From contig NZ_CP029193.1 of the NCBI RefSeq assembly GCF_008642355.1, forward strand, positions 3,434,001 to 3,498,000: a DNA stretch of 64,000 nucleotides, given 5' to 3'. The position numbers and the translations under genes are program-made. The notes below the pieces were generated by a model. That model made no database searches. It was not told where the DNA came from and saw only the letters and a program-made list of their open reading frames with translations. Below, one piece after another: positions 50,060 to 58,410 of the stretch (its first letter is position 1; each line of letters begins with the position of its first letter). This DNA comes from Streptomyces venezuelae. GTDB lineage: Bacteria; Actinomycetota; Actinomycetes; Streptomycetales; Streptomycetaceae.

Positions 50060-51007
50060 TCATGTGGCGGGCTCCGTCAGTACGCGGCTCAGCGGGACCT
50101 CCGACGTCACCGTGACCGCGTCCGGCGCGAGGTCCGCCGGGCTCGGCATCGCGCTGCCGGGGAGCTGGACCGCGGCCGCGCCGTGGGCGACGGCGGAGGC
50201 CAGGGCGCGGGGCCCCGAGCCGCCGGCGACGAGGAATCCGGCGAGGGAGGAGTCGCCGGCCCCGACGTTGCTGCGTACGGCGGCGACGGGGGCGCTCGCG
50301 AAGTACGTGCCGGACGCGTCGACGAGGAGCTGGCCGTCGGCGCCGAGGCTGGCGAGGACCGCGTGGGCGCCCGCCTTCCGCAGCTCTTCGGCGGCTGCGA
50401 CCGCGTCGCCGACCGTGGCGAGGGGACGGCCCACCGCCTCGGCGAGTTCCTCGACGTTGGGCTTGACGACGTCGGGGCGTTCGGCGAGCGCGGCGAGCAG
50501 CGCGGGCCCCGACGTGTCCAGGGCGATCCGGGCGCCCGCCGCGTGCGCGCGGGCCACGAGCTCCGCGTACCAGGACGGCTTCAGGCCACGCGGCAGGCTC
50601 CCGCAGCAGGCGATCCAGTCGGCGCCCCGCGACCGCTCGCCGACGGTGGCGAGCAGCAGTTCCCGCTCCGCGTCGGAGAGTTCGGGGCCGGGGGCGTTGA
50701 TCTTCGTGAGCGTGCCGTCGGGTTCCGCGACCGCGATGTTGGAACGCGTCTGCCCGGACACCGGTACCGGGGCGGCTTCGATGCCCTGGTCGTCGAGGAG
50801 TTGGGCGACGAGCGCGCCGGGCGCCCCGCCGAGCGGCAGTACGGCGACGGTCTTCACGCCCGCCGCCGCGACGGCCCGCGAGACGTTGACCCCCTTGCCT
50901 CCCGGGTCCACGCGCTCGCCGGTGGCGCGGACGACCTCGCCGCGGTCGAGCGCGGGCACCTCGTAGGTGCGGTCGAGGGAGGGATTGGGGGTGACGGTGA
51001 GGATCAT
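50060..51007 (-). CDS. fruK: 1-phosphofructokinase
   Basis: This 315-residue PfkB-family kinase turns fructose-1-phosphate into fructose-1,6-bisphosphate. It starts MILTVTPNPSLDRTY, has the sugar site VDPGGKGVNVSRA at about residue 35 and the anion-hole/catalytic motif SNVGAGDSSLAGF at about residue 250. The ATG at 51007 fits the family start, but the same frame stays open through an upstream 27-bp tandem repeat, so N-terminally extended forms (VSKEAASTS repeats) are possible. It lies between fruR and fruA. Confidence 0.92.
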   Translation of the reverse strand: MILTVTPNPSLDRTYEVPALDRGEVVRATGERVDPGGKGVNVSRAVAAAGVKTVAVLPLGGAPGALVAQLLDDQGIEAAPVPVSGQTRSNIAVAEPDGTLTKINAPGPELSDAERELLLATVGERSRGADWIACCGSLPRGLKPSWYAELVARAHAAGARIALDTSGPALLAALAERPDVVKPNVEELAEAVGRPLATVGDAVAAAEELRKAGAHAVLASLGADGQLLVDASGTYFASAPVAAVRSNVGAGDSSLAGFLVAGGSGPRALASAVAHGAAAVQLPGSAMPSPADLAPDAVTVTSEVPLSRVLTEPAT

Positions 51008-51142
51008 GCTCGTAACGGCTGCTTCCTTGCTCACGCTCGTACTGGCTGCTTCCTTGCTCACGCTCGTACTGGCTGCTTCCTTGCTCACGCTCGTACCGGC
51101 TGCTTCCTTGCTCGTGCGCGGAGCCGCTGCTTCTTTGCTCAC
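51008..51142. repeat. Five-copy 27-bp tandem repeat between fruR and fruK
   Basis: Units at 51008, 51035, 51062, 51089 and 51116. Copies 2 and 3 are identical, copy 5 is most diverged, and a partial sixth begins at 51143. On the coding strand each unit encodes Val-Ser-Lys-Glu-Ala-Ala-Ser-Thr-Ser in frame with fruK and carries GTG plus an AAGGAAG that resembles a ribosome site. The array overlaps the fruR stop. Confidence 0.92.
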
Positions 51143-51900
51143 GCTCGTACTACTTCCGTGCCGCCGCGTTCGATCGTTGCGGCGTCGTCGTCGGTCAGGC
51201 CGGTGTCGGTGATCAGCAGGTCCACGTCGGCGAGGTCGCCGAAGCGCGCGAAGTGCTCCTGGCCGTGCTTGGCGGAGTCCGCGAGCAGCACGACCCGGCG
51301 AGCCGCCGCGACGGCCGCCCGCTTCACGGCCGCCTCGGCCAGGTCGGGGGTGGTCAGCCCCGCCTCCGCGGAGAAGCCGTTGGCGGCGAGGAACAGGACG
51401 TCGGCGCGGATCTCGCCGTACGCCCGCAGGGCCCACGCGTCGACGGCCGCGCGCGTGCGCTGCCGGACCCTGCCGCCGACGAGGTGGAGCTGGATGCCGG
51501 GGTGGTCGGCGAGGCGGGCGGCCGTGGGCAGGCTGTGCGTGACGACCGTGAGCGTCGACGCCAGGGGAAGCGCCGCCGCGAGCCGCGCGACGGTCGAGCC
51601 CGCGTCGAGGACGACGCTGCCCTCGGCGGGCAGTTCGGCGAGCCCGGCGCGGGCGATGCGGTCCTTCTCGTCGGCGGCGGTGCCCTCGCGCTCGGCGAGA
51701 TCCGGCTCGAAGTCGAGGCGCCCTGCCGGTATGGCACCGCCGTGCACGCGGCGCACGAGTCCGGCCCGGTCGAGGGCCTTCAGGTCGCGCCGGATGGTCT
51801 CCGCGGTGACCTGGAACTCCTCGGCGAGCGACAGGACGTCGACGCGTCCGCCGTCGCGTGCGAGCCGCAGGATCTCCTGCTGCCGCTCCGGTGCGTACAT
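51139..51900 (-). CDS. fruR: DeoR-family repressor of the fructose operon
   Basis: This 253-residue DeoR regulator has an N-terminal helix-turn-helix MYAPERQQEILRLARDGGRVDV...TAETIRRDLKALDRAGLVRRVHGGA (the RRDL and RVHGGA parts are the signature). A sugar-phosphate-binding domain follows, with DAGSTVARLA and FLAANGF. The ligand is probably fructose-1-phosphate. It is the first gene of fruR-fruK-fruA; its stop falls inside the fifth 27-bp repeat. The ATG at 51900 is used; an upstream extension is possible but not needed. Confidence 0.87.
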   Translation of the reverse strand: MYAPERQQEILRLARDGGRVDVLSLAEEFQVTAETIRRDLKALDRAGLVRRVHGGAIPAGRLDFEPDLAEREGTAADEKDRIARAGLAELPAEGSVVLDAGSTVARLAAALPLASTLTVVTHSLPTAARLADHPGIQLHLVGGRVRQRTRAAVDAWALRAYGEIRADVLFLAANGFSAEAGLTTPDLAEAAVKRAAVAAARRVVLLADSAKHGQEHFARFGDLADVDLLITDTGLTDDDAATIERGGTEVVRA

Positions 51901-52057
51901 GTCCGTTTGCCTCCGCCGCATGCCCGAGCCTGTGGTTTCACCACGAGAGTACGGCTGGGTTCCCGCGAAGTAAACAGACTCGGGCGTGACTCGGACACAA
52001 ACGGACTTCAGTCCCGACGTGATGGTGCTTTGGGCCCCGCCGCCACCGGCCACCGGC

Positions 52058-52705
52058 CTACGGCCAGGGAAACGCCTCCAGCGCCGCGAGACAGCGCTCG
52101 GCGAGCGCGGCCGGACCGTCACCCCCCGAGGCGTCCTCCGCCCAGGTCTCCACCCCCACCCGCACCGCCGCACTCGCGACCGCCGCCGCGAGCCGCAGAT
52201 CGAGGGAGCGCGCGGCGCCCGCCTGCCTCCCGGGCCCCACCCGCTCCCCGAGCGCCGCCCGCTCCCCGAGCACCTCCAGCAGTGTCTGCTCCGACGCGTG
52301 GCAGGCGTCCGCCCACACCGCCCGCAGCGCCGCGCTCTCCACCGACATGCGCAGCAGCGACCGCACCCACTCCAGGGACTCCACGGCCCCCGCGGTCTCC
52401 GCCCCGAGCGCCTCCCGGACCGCGTGCCGCAGTGCGTCCGGAACGGACAGCTCCGCCGGTGCCGCACGCACCGCCTCCGCCCACTGCTGCGCGCCCGCGG
52501 CGAAGAGCGGTGCGACGGACTCCTCCTTGGTCGGGAAGTAGCGGTAGAACGTGCGCGGCGCGACGCCCGCCGCCCGCGCGATGTCCTCGGCGCGGGTGGC
52601 CCGCAGCCCGTCCGCCACGAAGAGCGCCGCCGCTGTACGGGCGATGTCCAGGCGGGTCTCGTTCTTGCGTCGCTCCGTGAGCGAAACGGGAGGCATGTCA
52701 GGCAT
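52058..52705 (-). CDS. TetR-family transcriptional regulator
   Basis: This 215-residue regulator has the TetR helix-turn-helix TRAEDIARAAGVAPRTFYRYFPTKEE, quoted in part as GVAPRTFYRYF, after RRKNETRLDIARTAAALF. The C-terminal domain is rich in Ala and Leu helices. In-frame ATGs at 52705 and 52696 are both weakly served by ribosome sites. It is divergent from a solute-binding lipoprotein gene with about 148 bases between, so it may control that gene. The ligand is unknown. Confidence 0.8.
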   Translation of the reverse strand: MPDMPPVSLTERRKNETRLDIARTAAALFVADGLRATRAEDIARAAGVAPRTFYRYFPTKEESVAPLFAAGAQQWAEAVRAAPAELSVPDALRHAVREALGAETAGAVESLEWVRSLLRMSVESAALRAVWADACHASEQTLLEVLGERAALGERVGPGRQAGAARSLDLRLAAAVASAAVRVGVETWAEDASGGDGPAALAERCLAALEAFPWP

Positions 52706-52853
52706 GCCAGGCAGGTTATGCGAGCCACTCGCCGACACGGCCTCGTCGGCACTTACTGCCCGTATGGCAGAATCTGCCACCGCCAGAGGCGCATCGACGA
52801 GGCTGCTCGCCGTCGTCGGATGCGCGCGGACAAGCAGAGGGTGGCAATCAGCG

Positions 52854-54107
52854 GTGCGTCGTCGGCAGTTCCTCCTCCACACGGCCGGGCTCACCGGCGC
52901 CACCGCGCTCGGCGCCGCCGGCCTCAGCGCCTGTTCCGCGGAGACCGACACCCCGCTCAAGCTCCTCGTGGCCAGCTACGACAAGAGCGTGGGCTCCTCC
53001 ATCGGCGACCAGTGGGGCAGCCTCATCGGCGCCTTCGAGAAGGCCCACCCGGGCATCGGCGTCGACCTCGAACGCGTCCCCTTCGCCAAGCTCGACCAGA
53101 CCCTGGCCCGGCGCGTGAAGGACGGCGACGCCCCCGACATCGCCCAGTCCAACCTCTTCGCGCCGTACGCCGAGGACGGCAGGCTGTACGGCGCGTCCGA
53201 CCTGTTCGACGTGCGTACCGAGGGGGACTTCATCCGCTCCTACGCGGAGGCCGGCATGGTCGACCGCGTCCAGTACGGGCTGCCGTTCCTGGCCAGCACC
53301 CCACGGCTCTTCTACAACAAGGCGCTGTTCAAGCAGGCCCGCGTCAAGGCGCCCCGCTCCTGGGCCGAACTGCGCGACGCGGCCGTGGCGTTGAAGGCGA
53401 TCGGCGTGCCCACCCCGTACGGGCTCCAGCTCGGTCCGGAGGCCGCCGAGGACGAGGTGCTGGCCTGGCTGCTCGCGGACGGCGGCGGCTACGCGGGCCT
53501 CACCGGCTACGACTTCGCCAACCCCAGCAACATCGACACGCTCACCTGGCTGCGCGACAACCTCGTGACGCGCGGCCTCGCGGGCCCCGACCCGAAGTCG
53601 CTGACGAGGACGGACGCGTACGCCCAGTTCCTGCGCGGGAAGATCGGCATGCTGATCGCCCACCCGGTCCTGATGGGCGCGGCGGATCAGGCCGAGTTCC
53701 CCTACGCGCACGCCCCGTTCCCCCGGAAGCTGGGCGGCGCCGCGCCGCCCGTGGGGCTCAACGACTGGCTGATGGCGTTCAAGCAGAACGGGCGGCGCGA
53801 GCAGTGCGGGACGTTCCTGAGCTACCTGTACGGGCGCAAGTCCGCCCTCGCGTACGGCGGGAGCCAGTCCGCTCTCCCCGTGACGAGTTCCGCGTCGGAC
53901 GCGCTGCGGAAGGATCCGAAGCAACGGCCGATGTGGGACTTCATCGATCAGATGCCGGAGGCGCAGTTCCAGCCTACGAATCTCAGGTCTTGGCCCGAGG
54001 TTCGTAACGCGGTGCGGCGCCGTATCGGCGAGGGCGTGGTCAAGGGCGGCAACCCCGAGGAGGTCCTGGAAGGCCTTGACGCGGTGGCGGCCCAAGCGGA
54101 GCTTTAG
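52854..54107 (+). CDS. Orphan extracellular solute-binding lipoprotein (sugar ABC type)
   Basis: This 417-residue periplasmic-binding-protein family 1 (MalE/UgpB-like) protein has a signal peptide with MRRRQFLLHTAG (possible Tat) and lipobox GLSAC, with Cys27 as the lipid anchor. The mature part has typical blocks: FEKAHPGIGVDLERVP, RVKDGDAPDIAQSN, GLPFLASTPRLFYNKALF, RSWAELRDAA and a C-terminal FLSYLYG. It should bind a sugar or oligosaccharide. No permease or ATPase gene is next to it; a divergent TetR and a convergent exporter flank it, so it must use components encoded elsewhere. The GTG at 52854 gives the compact signal peptide. Confidence 0.82.
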   Translation: MRRRQFLLHTAGLTGATALGAAGLSACSAETDTPLKLLVASYDKSVGSSIGDQWGSLIGAFEKAHPGIGVDLERVPFAKLDQTLARRVKDGDAPDIAQSNLFAPYAEDGRLYGASDLFDVRTEGDFIRSYAEAGMVDRVQYGLPFLASTPRLFYNKALFKQARVKAPRSWAELRDAAVALKAIGVPTPYGLQLGPEAAEDEVLAWLLADGGGYAGLTGYDFANPSNIDTLTWLRDNLVTRGLAGPDPKSLTRTDAYAQFLRGKIGMLIAHPVLMGAADQAEFPYAHAPFPRKLGGAAPPVGLNDWLMAFKQNGRREQCGTFLSYLYGRKSALAYGGSQSALPVTSSASDALRKDPKQRPMWDFIDQMPEAQFQPTNLRSWPEVRNAVRRRIGEGVVKGGNPEEVLEGLDAVAAQAEL

Positions 54108-54130
54108 CGCTCCGCTGGTCGGTCGGTTCG

Positions 54131-54214
54131 TGGCTGCGGGTCCGCTGTGGCTGATCGCGCCCCGCGGCGGAGCCGCAGATCGTCACGGCCCCGCACCCCT
54201 GGGCTGTCCGGGGG
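54131..54214. repeat. Streptomyces-type GC-rich intergenic element
   Basis: GTGGCTGATCGCGCCCCG, a GCGGC-GGA-GCCGC hairpin (54164-54176) and CCCCGCACCCCT are the pieces of a repeat I recognise from many Streptomyces intergenic regions. It lies between convergent genes and may act as a terminator. Confidence 0.5.
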
Positions 54215-54244
54215 GGGCGGGGGGACGCGTATGGCCGGCGCTCA

Positions 54245-55762
54245 TTACGTCAGCGCCGGCTCCTTCTCCGGAACGGTCGCGTCCGTCGCGCCGCCCTCCA
54301 CATGCTGCTTCGGCTTCGCCGGCAGGGCGAACATCACCAGGAAGATGACGGCGAGCACGCCCGCCACCCACCACAGCGCGTTCTGGAAACCGTCCACGAA
54401 CTCCGCCGGGATCCGTTCCGGCCGTACGTGCTCGTCGATGACCCCGAAGAAGACCACCGACACGAGGCCGAGGCCGAGCGCCGTACCCATCTGCTGCACG
54501 GTGTTGATGAGTCCGGAGGCCGAACCCGCGTGCTCCTGGGGGACTTCGGAGAGGACCGCGTCCGTGAGCGGGGCCACGATCAGGCCCATGCCGATGCCCA
54601 TCACGACCAGCGGGAGCGCCATCTGCCAGGGCGCGATGTCCGCCCCGTACCGTCCGGCCTCCCAGATGTAGATCAGGACGCCCGCGGCCATCGCGACGGC
54701 ACCGGTCTGCAGCACCTTGCGGCCGAAACGGGGCACCAGCTTCTGCACGGAGATGCCGGCCGCCGCCGAGACGGCGATCGAGAACGGCACACCCGTCAGA
54801 CCGGCGCGCAGCGCGCTCCAGCCGAGGCCGACCTGCATGTAGAGCGTCCAGACGAGGAAGAAGATGCCCAGCGTGATGCCGAAGACCGTCTGCACGGCGA
54901 TGCCCGCCGCGAAGCTCTTCACCTTGAACAGGGACAGCTCGACGAGCGGCGAACCGTCCTTCGCGGCCTTCCTCTTCTCGTACGCGATGAGTGCGCCGAA
55001 GACGACGAGGGACCCGGCCATCATCGCGTAACCCCAGGTCGGCCAGGACAGCTCGCGGCCTCGGGTGAGCGGGTAGAGCAGCATCAGCAGACCGGCGGTG
55101 ACCAGGACGACGCCGACGAGGTCCAGCTTGAGGGCGCGCGGCGCCTTGGACTCGCTGATGAACTTACGGCCGAGGATGATGCCCGCGATACCGACCGGCA
55201 GGTTGATGAGGAAGATCGGCCGCCACTCCAGGCCGAAGATGTTCCACTCGGTGAGCAGCGCGCCGAGCAGCGGTCCGGAGACCGCGCCGAGTCCGACGAT
55301 CATGCCGAAGAGGCCGAAGACCTTGCCCCGCTCGTGGGCCGGGAAGGTCGCGTGCACGATCGACAGCACCTGCGGCACCATCAGCGCGGCCATGCCGCCC
55401 TGGAGGATGCGCGACGCGACCAGCATCTCCGGGTTCGCCGCGAAGCCGCAGAGCGCGGAGGCGACGGTGAACCCGGTGATGCCTATGAGGAAGATCCGCT
55501 TGCGGCCGTGGATGTCGCCGAGTCGCCCGCCGGTGACGAGTCCGGCGGCGAAGGCGAGCGAGTAGCCCGCGGTGATCCACTGGATCTGGCTGAACGAGGC
55601 GCCCGCGTCACGCTGGATCGACGGTATGGCGATGTTGACGATCGTGACGTCGACGAGGTCCATGAAGGCGGCCGTCATCACGATGGCCAGGGCGAACCAA
55701 CGCCGCCGGTCGCCGGCGGCCACCGGTGTCCCGGGAGCGGATGTGGTGCTGGGTGAAGTCAT
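54245..55762 (-). CDS. DHA2-family (EmrB/QacA) 14-helix MFS drug exporter
   Basis: This 505-residue exporter has 14 predicted helices. The signatures are DVTIVNIAIPSIQ in helix 1, GRLGDIHGRKRIFLIG (motif A) and the antiporter motif C region GLGAVSGPLLGALL in helix 5. It uses the proton gradient to export drugs or metabolites. The start is ATG at 55762. A divergent YafY/WYL regulator begins 62 bases away, and the short shared region carries AGGTCATATAGGTCA direct repeats inside a larger TAGAGGTCAT/ATGTCCTA inverted repeat. Confidence 0.87.
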   Translation of the reverse strand: MTSPSTTSAPGTPVAAGDRRRWFALAIVMTAAFMDLVDVTIVNIAIPSIQRDAGASFSQIQWITAGYSLAFAAGLVTGGRLGDIHGRKRIFLIGITGFTVASALCGFAANPEMLVASRILQGGMAALMVPQVLSIVHATFPAHERGKVFGLFGMIVGLGAVSGPLLGALLTEWNIFGLEWRPIFLINLPVGIAGIILGRKFISESKAPRALKLDLVGVVLVTAGLLMLLYPLTRGRELSWPTWGYAMMAGSLVVFGALIAYEKRKAAKDGSPLVELSLFKVKSFAAGIAVQTVFGITLGIFFLVWTLYMQVGLGWSALRAGLTGVPFSIAVSAAAGISVQKLVPRFGRKVLQTGAVAMAAGVLIYIWEAGRYGADIAPWQMALPLVVMGIGMGLIVAPLTDAVLSEVPQEHAGSASGLINTVQQMGTALGLGLVSVVFFGVIDEHVRPERIPAEFVDGFQNALWWVAGVLAVIFLVMFALPAKPKQHVEGGATDATVPEKEPALT

Positions 55763-55824
55763 GCCGCAAGGCTAGAGGTCATATAGGTCAGCTCATGTCC
55801 TAGTTCTCCGGCATCCTGGTCGGC

Positions 55825-56829
55825 ATGACGACGGATGCGGACGGCACGACGACATCGGGCACGGGTGGGGCCGACACTCCGGCCCGGCTCTTCCAGCTCC
55901 TCTCCCTCCTGCAGACGCCCCGCGAGTGGCCGGGCGCCGAGCTCTCCGAGCGCCTCGGGGTCAGCAGGCGTACGGTGCGGCGGGACATCGACCGGCTGCG
56001 GGACCTCGGCTATCCGGTGCGGGCGAGCCAGGGCGCGGCCGGTGGCTACCGCCTGGTCGCGGGCAAGGCGATGCCGCCGCTGGTCCTGGACGACGAGGAG
56101 GCGGTGGCCATCGCGGTGGGGCTGCGGGCCGGGGCGGGGCACGCGGTGGAGGGTGTGGAGGAGGCGTCGGTGCGGGCGCTCGCCAAACTGGAGCAGGTGC
56201 TTCCGGGACGGCTGCGGCACCGGGTCTCCGCGCTGCAGATCGCGACGACGCCGCTGACCAGCGGGGACGGGGCGAGTATCGCGCCGGAGACGCTGACGGT
56301 GATGGCCTCCGCCGCGGCCGGGCACGAGCGGCTGCGGTTCGCCTACCGCGCGGGGGACGGCACGGAGTCCCGGCGGCTCACGGAGCCGTACCGGCTGGTG
56401 TCGACGGGGCGCCGCTGGTACCTCGTGGCGTACGACATCGACCGCGAGGACTGGCGGACCTTCCGCGTCGACCGGGTTTCCGAGCCGTTCGCGACGGGCG
56501 CGCGGTTCGCGCCGCGGGAGCTGCCGCAGGGGGACGCGGCGACGTTCATCCGCGAGTCGATGTGGCGCGGGCGTCAGCGCTCGTACGCACTGGACGTCAC
56601 CTTCGCGGCGCCCGCCGAGTTCGTCACGGCGCGGCTGCCGTCGGCGCTGGGTCCCGTCCAGCCGGTGGACGAGCACAGCTGCCGCCTGCGCTGCGAGACG
56701 TCGGACTCGGTCGAGTGGCTGGCGGTGCGGCTGGCGGTCCTGGACTGCGACTTCAGCGTGCGGGGGCCGGGGGAGCTGGTGGAGTGCGTGCGGGAGATGG
56801 GCGCACGCCTGACCCGCTCCGTCGCCTGA
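55825..56829 (+). CDS. YafY-family WYL-domain transcriptional regulator
   Basis: This 334-residue regulator has a DeoR-like winged helix at 18-75 (FQLLSLLQTPREWPGAELSERLGVSRRTVRRDIDRL, of which VSRRTVRRDIDRLRDLGYPV is typical). A WYL domain follows (GRRWYLVAYDIDREDWRTFRVDR) with a C-terminal WCX wing. WYL domains sense small ligands or nucleic acids. It is divergent from the DHA2 exporter, separated by 62 bases, and most likely controls it. The ATG is at 55825. Confidence 0.85.
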   Translation: MTTDADGTTTSGTGGADTPARLFQLLSLLQTPREWPGAELSERLGVSRRTVRRDIDRLRDLGYPVRASQGAAGGYRLVAGKAMPPLVLDDEEAVAIAVGLRAGAGHAVEGVEEASVRALAKLEQVLPGRLRHRVSALQIATTPLTSGDGASIAPETLTVMASAAAGHERLRFAYRAGDGTESRRLTEPYRLVSTGRRWYLVAYDIDREDWRTFRVDRVSEPFATGARFAPRELPQGDAATFIRESMWRGRQRSYALDVTFAAPAEFVTARLPSALGPVQPVDEHSCRLRCETSDSVEWLAVRLAVLDCDFSVRGPGELVECVREMGARLTRSVA

Positions 56830-56943
56830 ACCGATCCACGACCTGACCCGAAGCGTGACCGCGAGGCCACCGCCCCGGTGCCGGGAAACGGCATCGGGGC
56901 CCCGGCGAGTGCACCGCCCAGGGCCTGCCGCCCAGGCCCTCGC

Positions 56944-57945
56944 CTAGGCCGCCGCGTCGAAGCCCGTGTCCCGCGCCAGCTTCTTCAGCTCCAGGAGCGC
57001 GTGCTTCTCTATCTGGCGGATCCGCTCACGCGTGAGCCCGTGCTCCTTGCCGACCTCCGTCAGCGTGCGCTCACGGCCGTCGTCGATGCCGTACCGCATC
57101 TTGATGATGGAGGCCGTGCGCTGGTCCAGGCGGCCGATGAGACCGTCGAGCTCCTCGCTGCGGAGCAGCGAGAGGACGGACTGCTCGGGCGAGACCGCGG
57201 ACGTGTCCTCCAGGAGGTCGCCGAACTGCGTGTCGCCCTCGTCGTCCACGCCCATGTTCAGCGAGACGGGGTCGCGCGCCCAGTCCAGGACGTCCGTCAC
57301 GCGCTCGGGCGTCGAGGACAGCTCCGCGGCGATCTCCGCGGGCTCCGGGTCGCGGCCGTTCTCACGGTTGAACTCGCGCTGCACACGGCGGATCCGGCCC
57401 AGCTCCTCCACCAGGTGGACGGGGAGGCGGATCGTGCGGGACTGGTCGGCGATGGAGCGGGTGATGGCCTGGCGGATCCACCACGTGGCGTACGTGGAGA
57501 ACTTGAAGCCCTTCGCGTAGTCGAACTTCTCGACCGCGCGAACCAGGCCCGCGTTGCCCTCCTGGATCAGGTCGAGGAGGGGGAGGCCGCTGCGCGGATA
57601 GCGGCGGGCGACCGCGACGACCAGGCGGAGGTTCGAGCGGATGAAGACGTCCTTGGCGCGCTCTCCGTCGGCGACGAGGGCCTCGAGTTCCTCGCGGTCC
57701 GCGGTGACCCTGCTGTCCTCGACCTCTCCGTCCAGGATCTTCCGGGCATAGACGCCCGCCTCGATGACCTGGGACAGCTCCACTTCCTTGGCGGCGTCCA
57801 GCAGCGGCGTACGCGCGATCTCGTCGAGGTACATGCCGACCAGGTCGCGGTCGGCGATCTCCCCGCCTACGGCGCGAACACTGCGAGCCGCGTCGGTCTC
57901 GCCGGAGACGGCGGACTTACGACGGGCGACGGCACGGGTTGCCAT
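56944..57945 (-). CDS. hrdD: Principal-type RNA polymerase sigma factor HrdD
   Basis: This 333-residue group 2 sigma-70 factor has region 1.2 DLVGMYLDEIARTPLL, regions 2.1-2.4 FIRSNLRLVVAVARRY to KFSTYATWWIRQAI, region 3 and region 4.2 RERTLTEVGKEHGLTRERIRQIE. It lacks the long N-terminal 1.1 domain of HrdB. The opening MATRAVARRKSA and the ending ARDTGFDAAA match S. coelicolor HrdD as I remember it. It is not essential in S. coelicolor and is linked to stress and sporulation. The ATG has AAGGGAG upstream. The leader contains a sigma-R-type promoter, fitting known thiol-stress control. Confidence 0.92.
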   Translation of the reverse strand: MATRAVARRKSAVSGETDAARSVRAVGGEIADRDLVGMYLDEIARTPLLDAAKEVELSQVIEAGVYARKILDGEVEDSRVTADREELEALVADGERAKDVFIRSNLRLVVAVARRYPRSGLPLLDLIQEGNAGLVRAVEKFDYAKGFKFSTYATWWIRQAITRSIADQSRTIRLPVHLVEELGRIRRVQREFNRENGRDPEPAEIAAELSSTPERVTDVLDWARDPVSLNMGVDDEGDTQFGDLLEDTSAVSPEQSVLSLLRSEELDGLIGRLDQRTASIIKMRYGIDDGRERTLTEVGKEHGLTRERIRQIEKHALLELKKLARDTGFDAAA

Positions 57946-58410
57946 GCGTGCTCCCTTGCGATGGTTGTCCTGGTCGGCCCACTCCTGGGGCCTCTGTGGT
58001 GGATGGCACACCCTCGGGTGCCCTGCATCCGATGGAAACAACGACTGGAATCCGGACAGAATTCCCAAGCCGCGCATCTTTTTTCTTGACGGTGCAGTAC
58101 CCTGTGGCGCCGCACGGGCGCCCTGGTGCCCTCTGAGGGCTCGGAGACGCAGGTCAGGCCGGGCTTCGAGGGCCGATTCCTGCCGGAAGACACGGCGCCG
58201 TTGGCTGCTCTTCTCTCGTGAAGACGACCCGCGCACCCTGTTGGTTGCTCAGAGCGCTCGAGTCCGGTCCTCCGCTCTCCGCCCTGATCGTGTGCTCCGT
58301 TACGCGCCAAGTACTCATGTCCGATCGGACCGGGTCGTCATGTCCTCGGCCCCGGGGCCGAGGACCCGGGACCGTTACCCACCGCCGGGGCAGCCGCCTA
58401 CCGTCCCCCC
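57946..58410 (-). other. Leader and promoter region of hrdD
   Basis: 465 bases without a credible gene. It holds the hrdD leader, the sigma-R-type promoter at 58040-58066 and an AAAAAAG tract (58078-58087 region, minus strand). Toward 58410 it must also hold the promoter of the divergent questin-oxidase-like gene, which I could not pinpoint. Confidence 0.6.
58040..58066 (-). promoter_or_regulatory. Sigma-R-type promoter of hrdD
   Basis: On the minus strand GGGAAT (58061-58066), exactly 18 bases, then GTT (58040-58042): the sigma-R consensus GGGAAT-N18-GTT. It lies about 95 bases upstream of the hrdD ATG. hrdD is, to my knowledge, an established sigma-R target in S. coelicolor. Confidence 0.75.

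Noticed and set aside
51008..51142. CRISPR array
   Set aside because: The 27-bp units are directly adjacent without spacers and encode a peptide repeat in frame with fruK; no cas genes are present.
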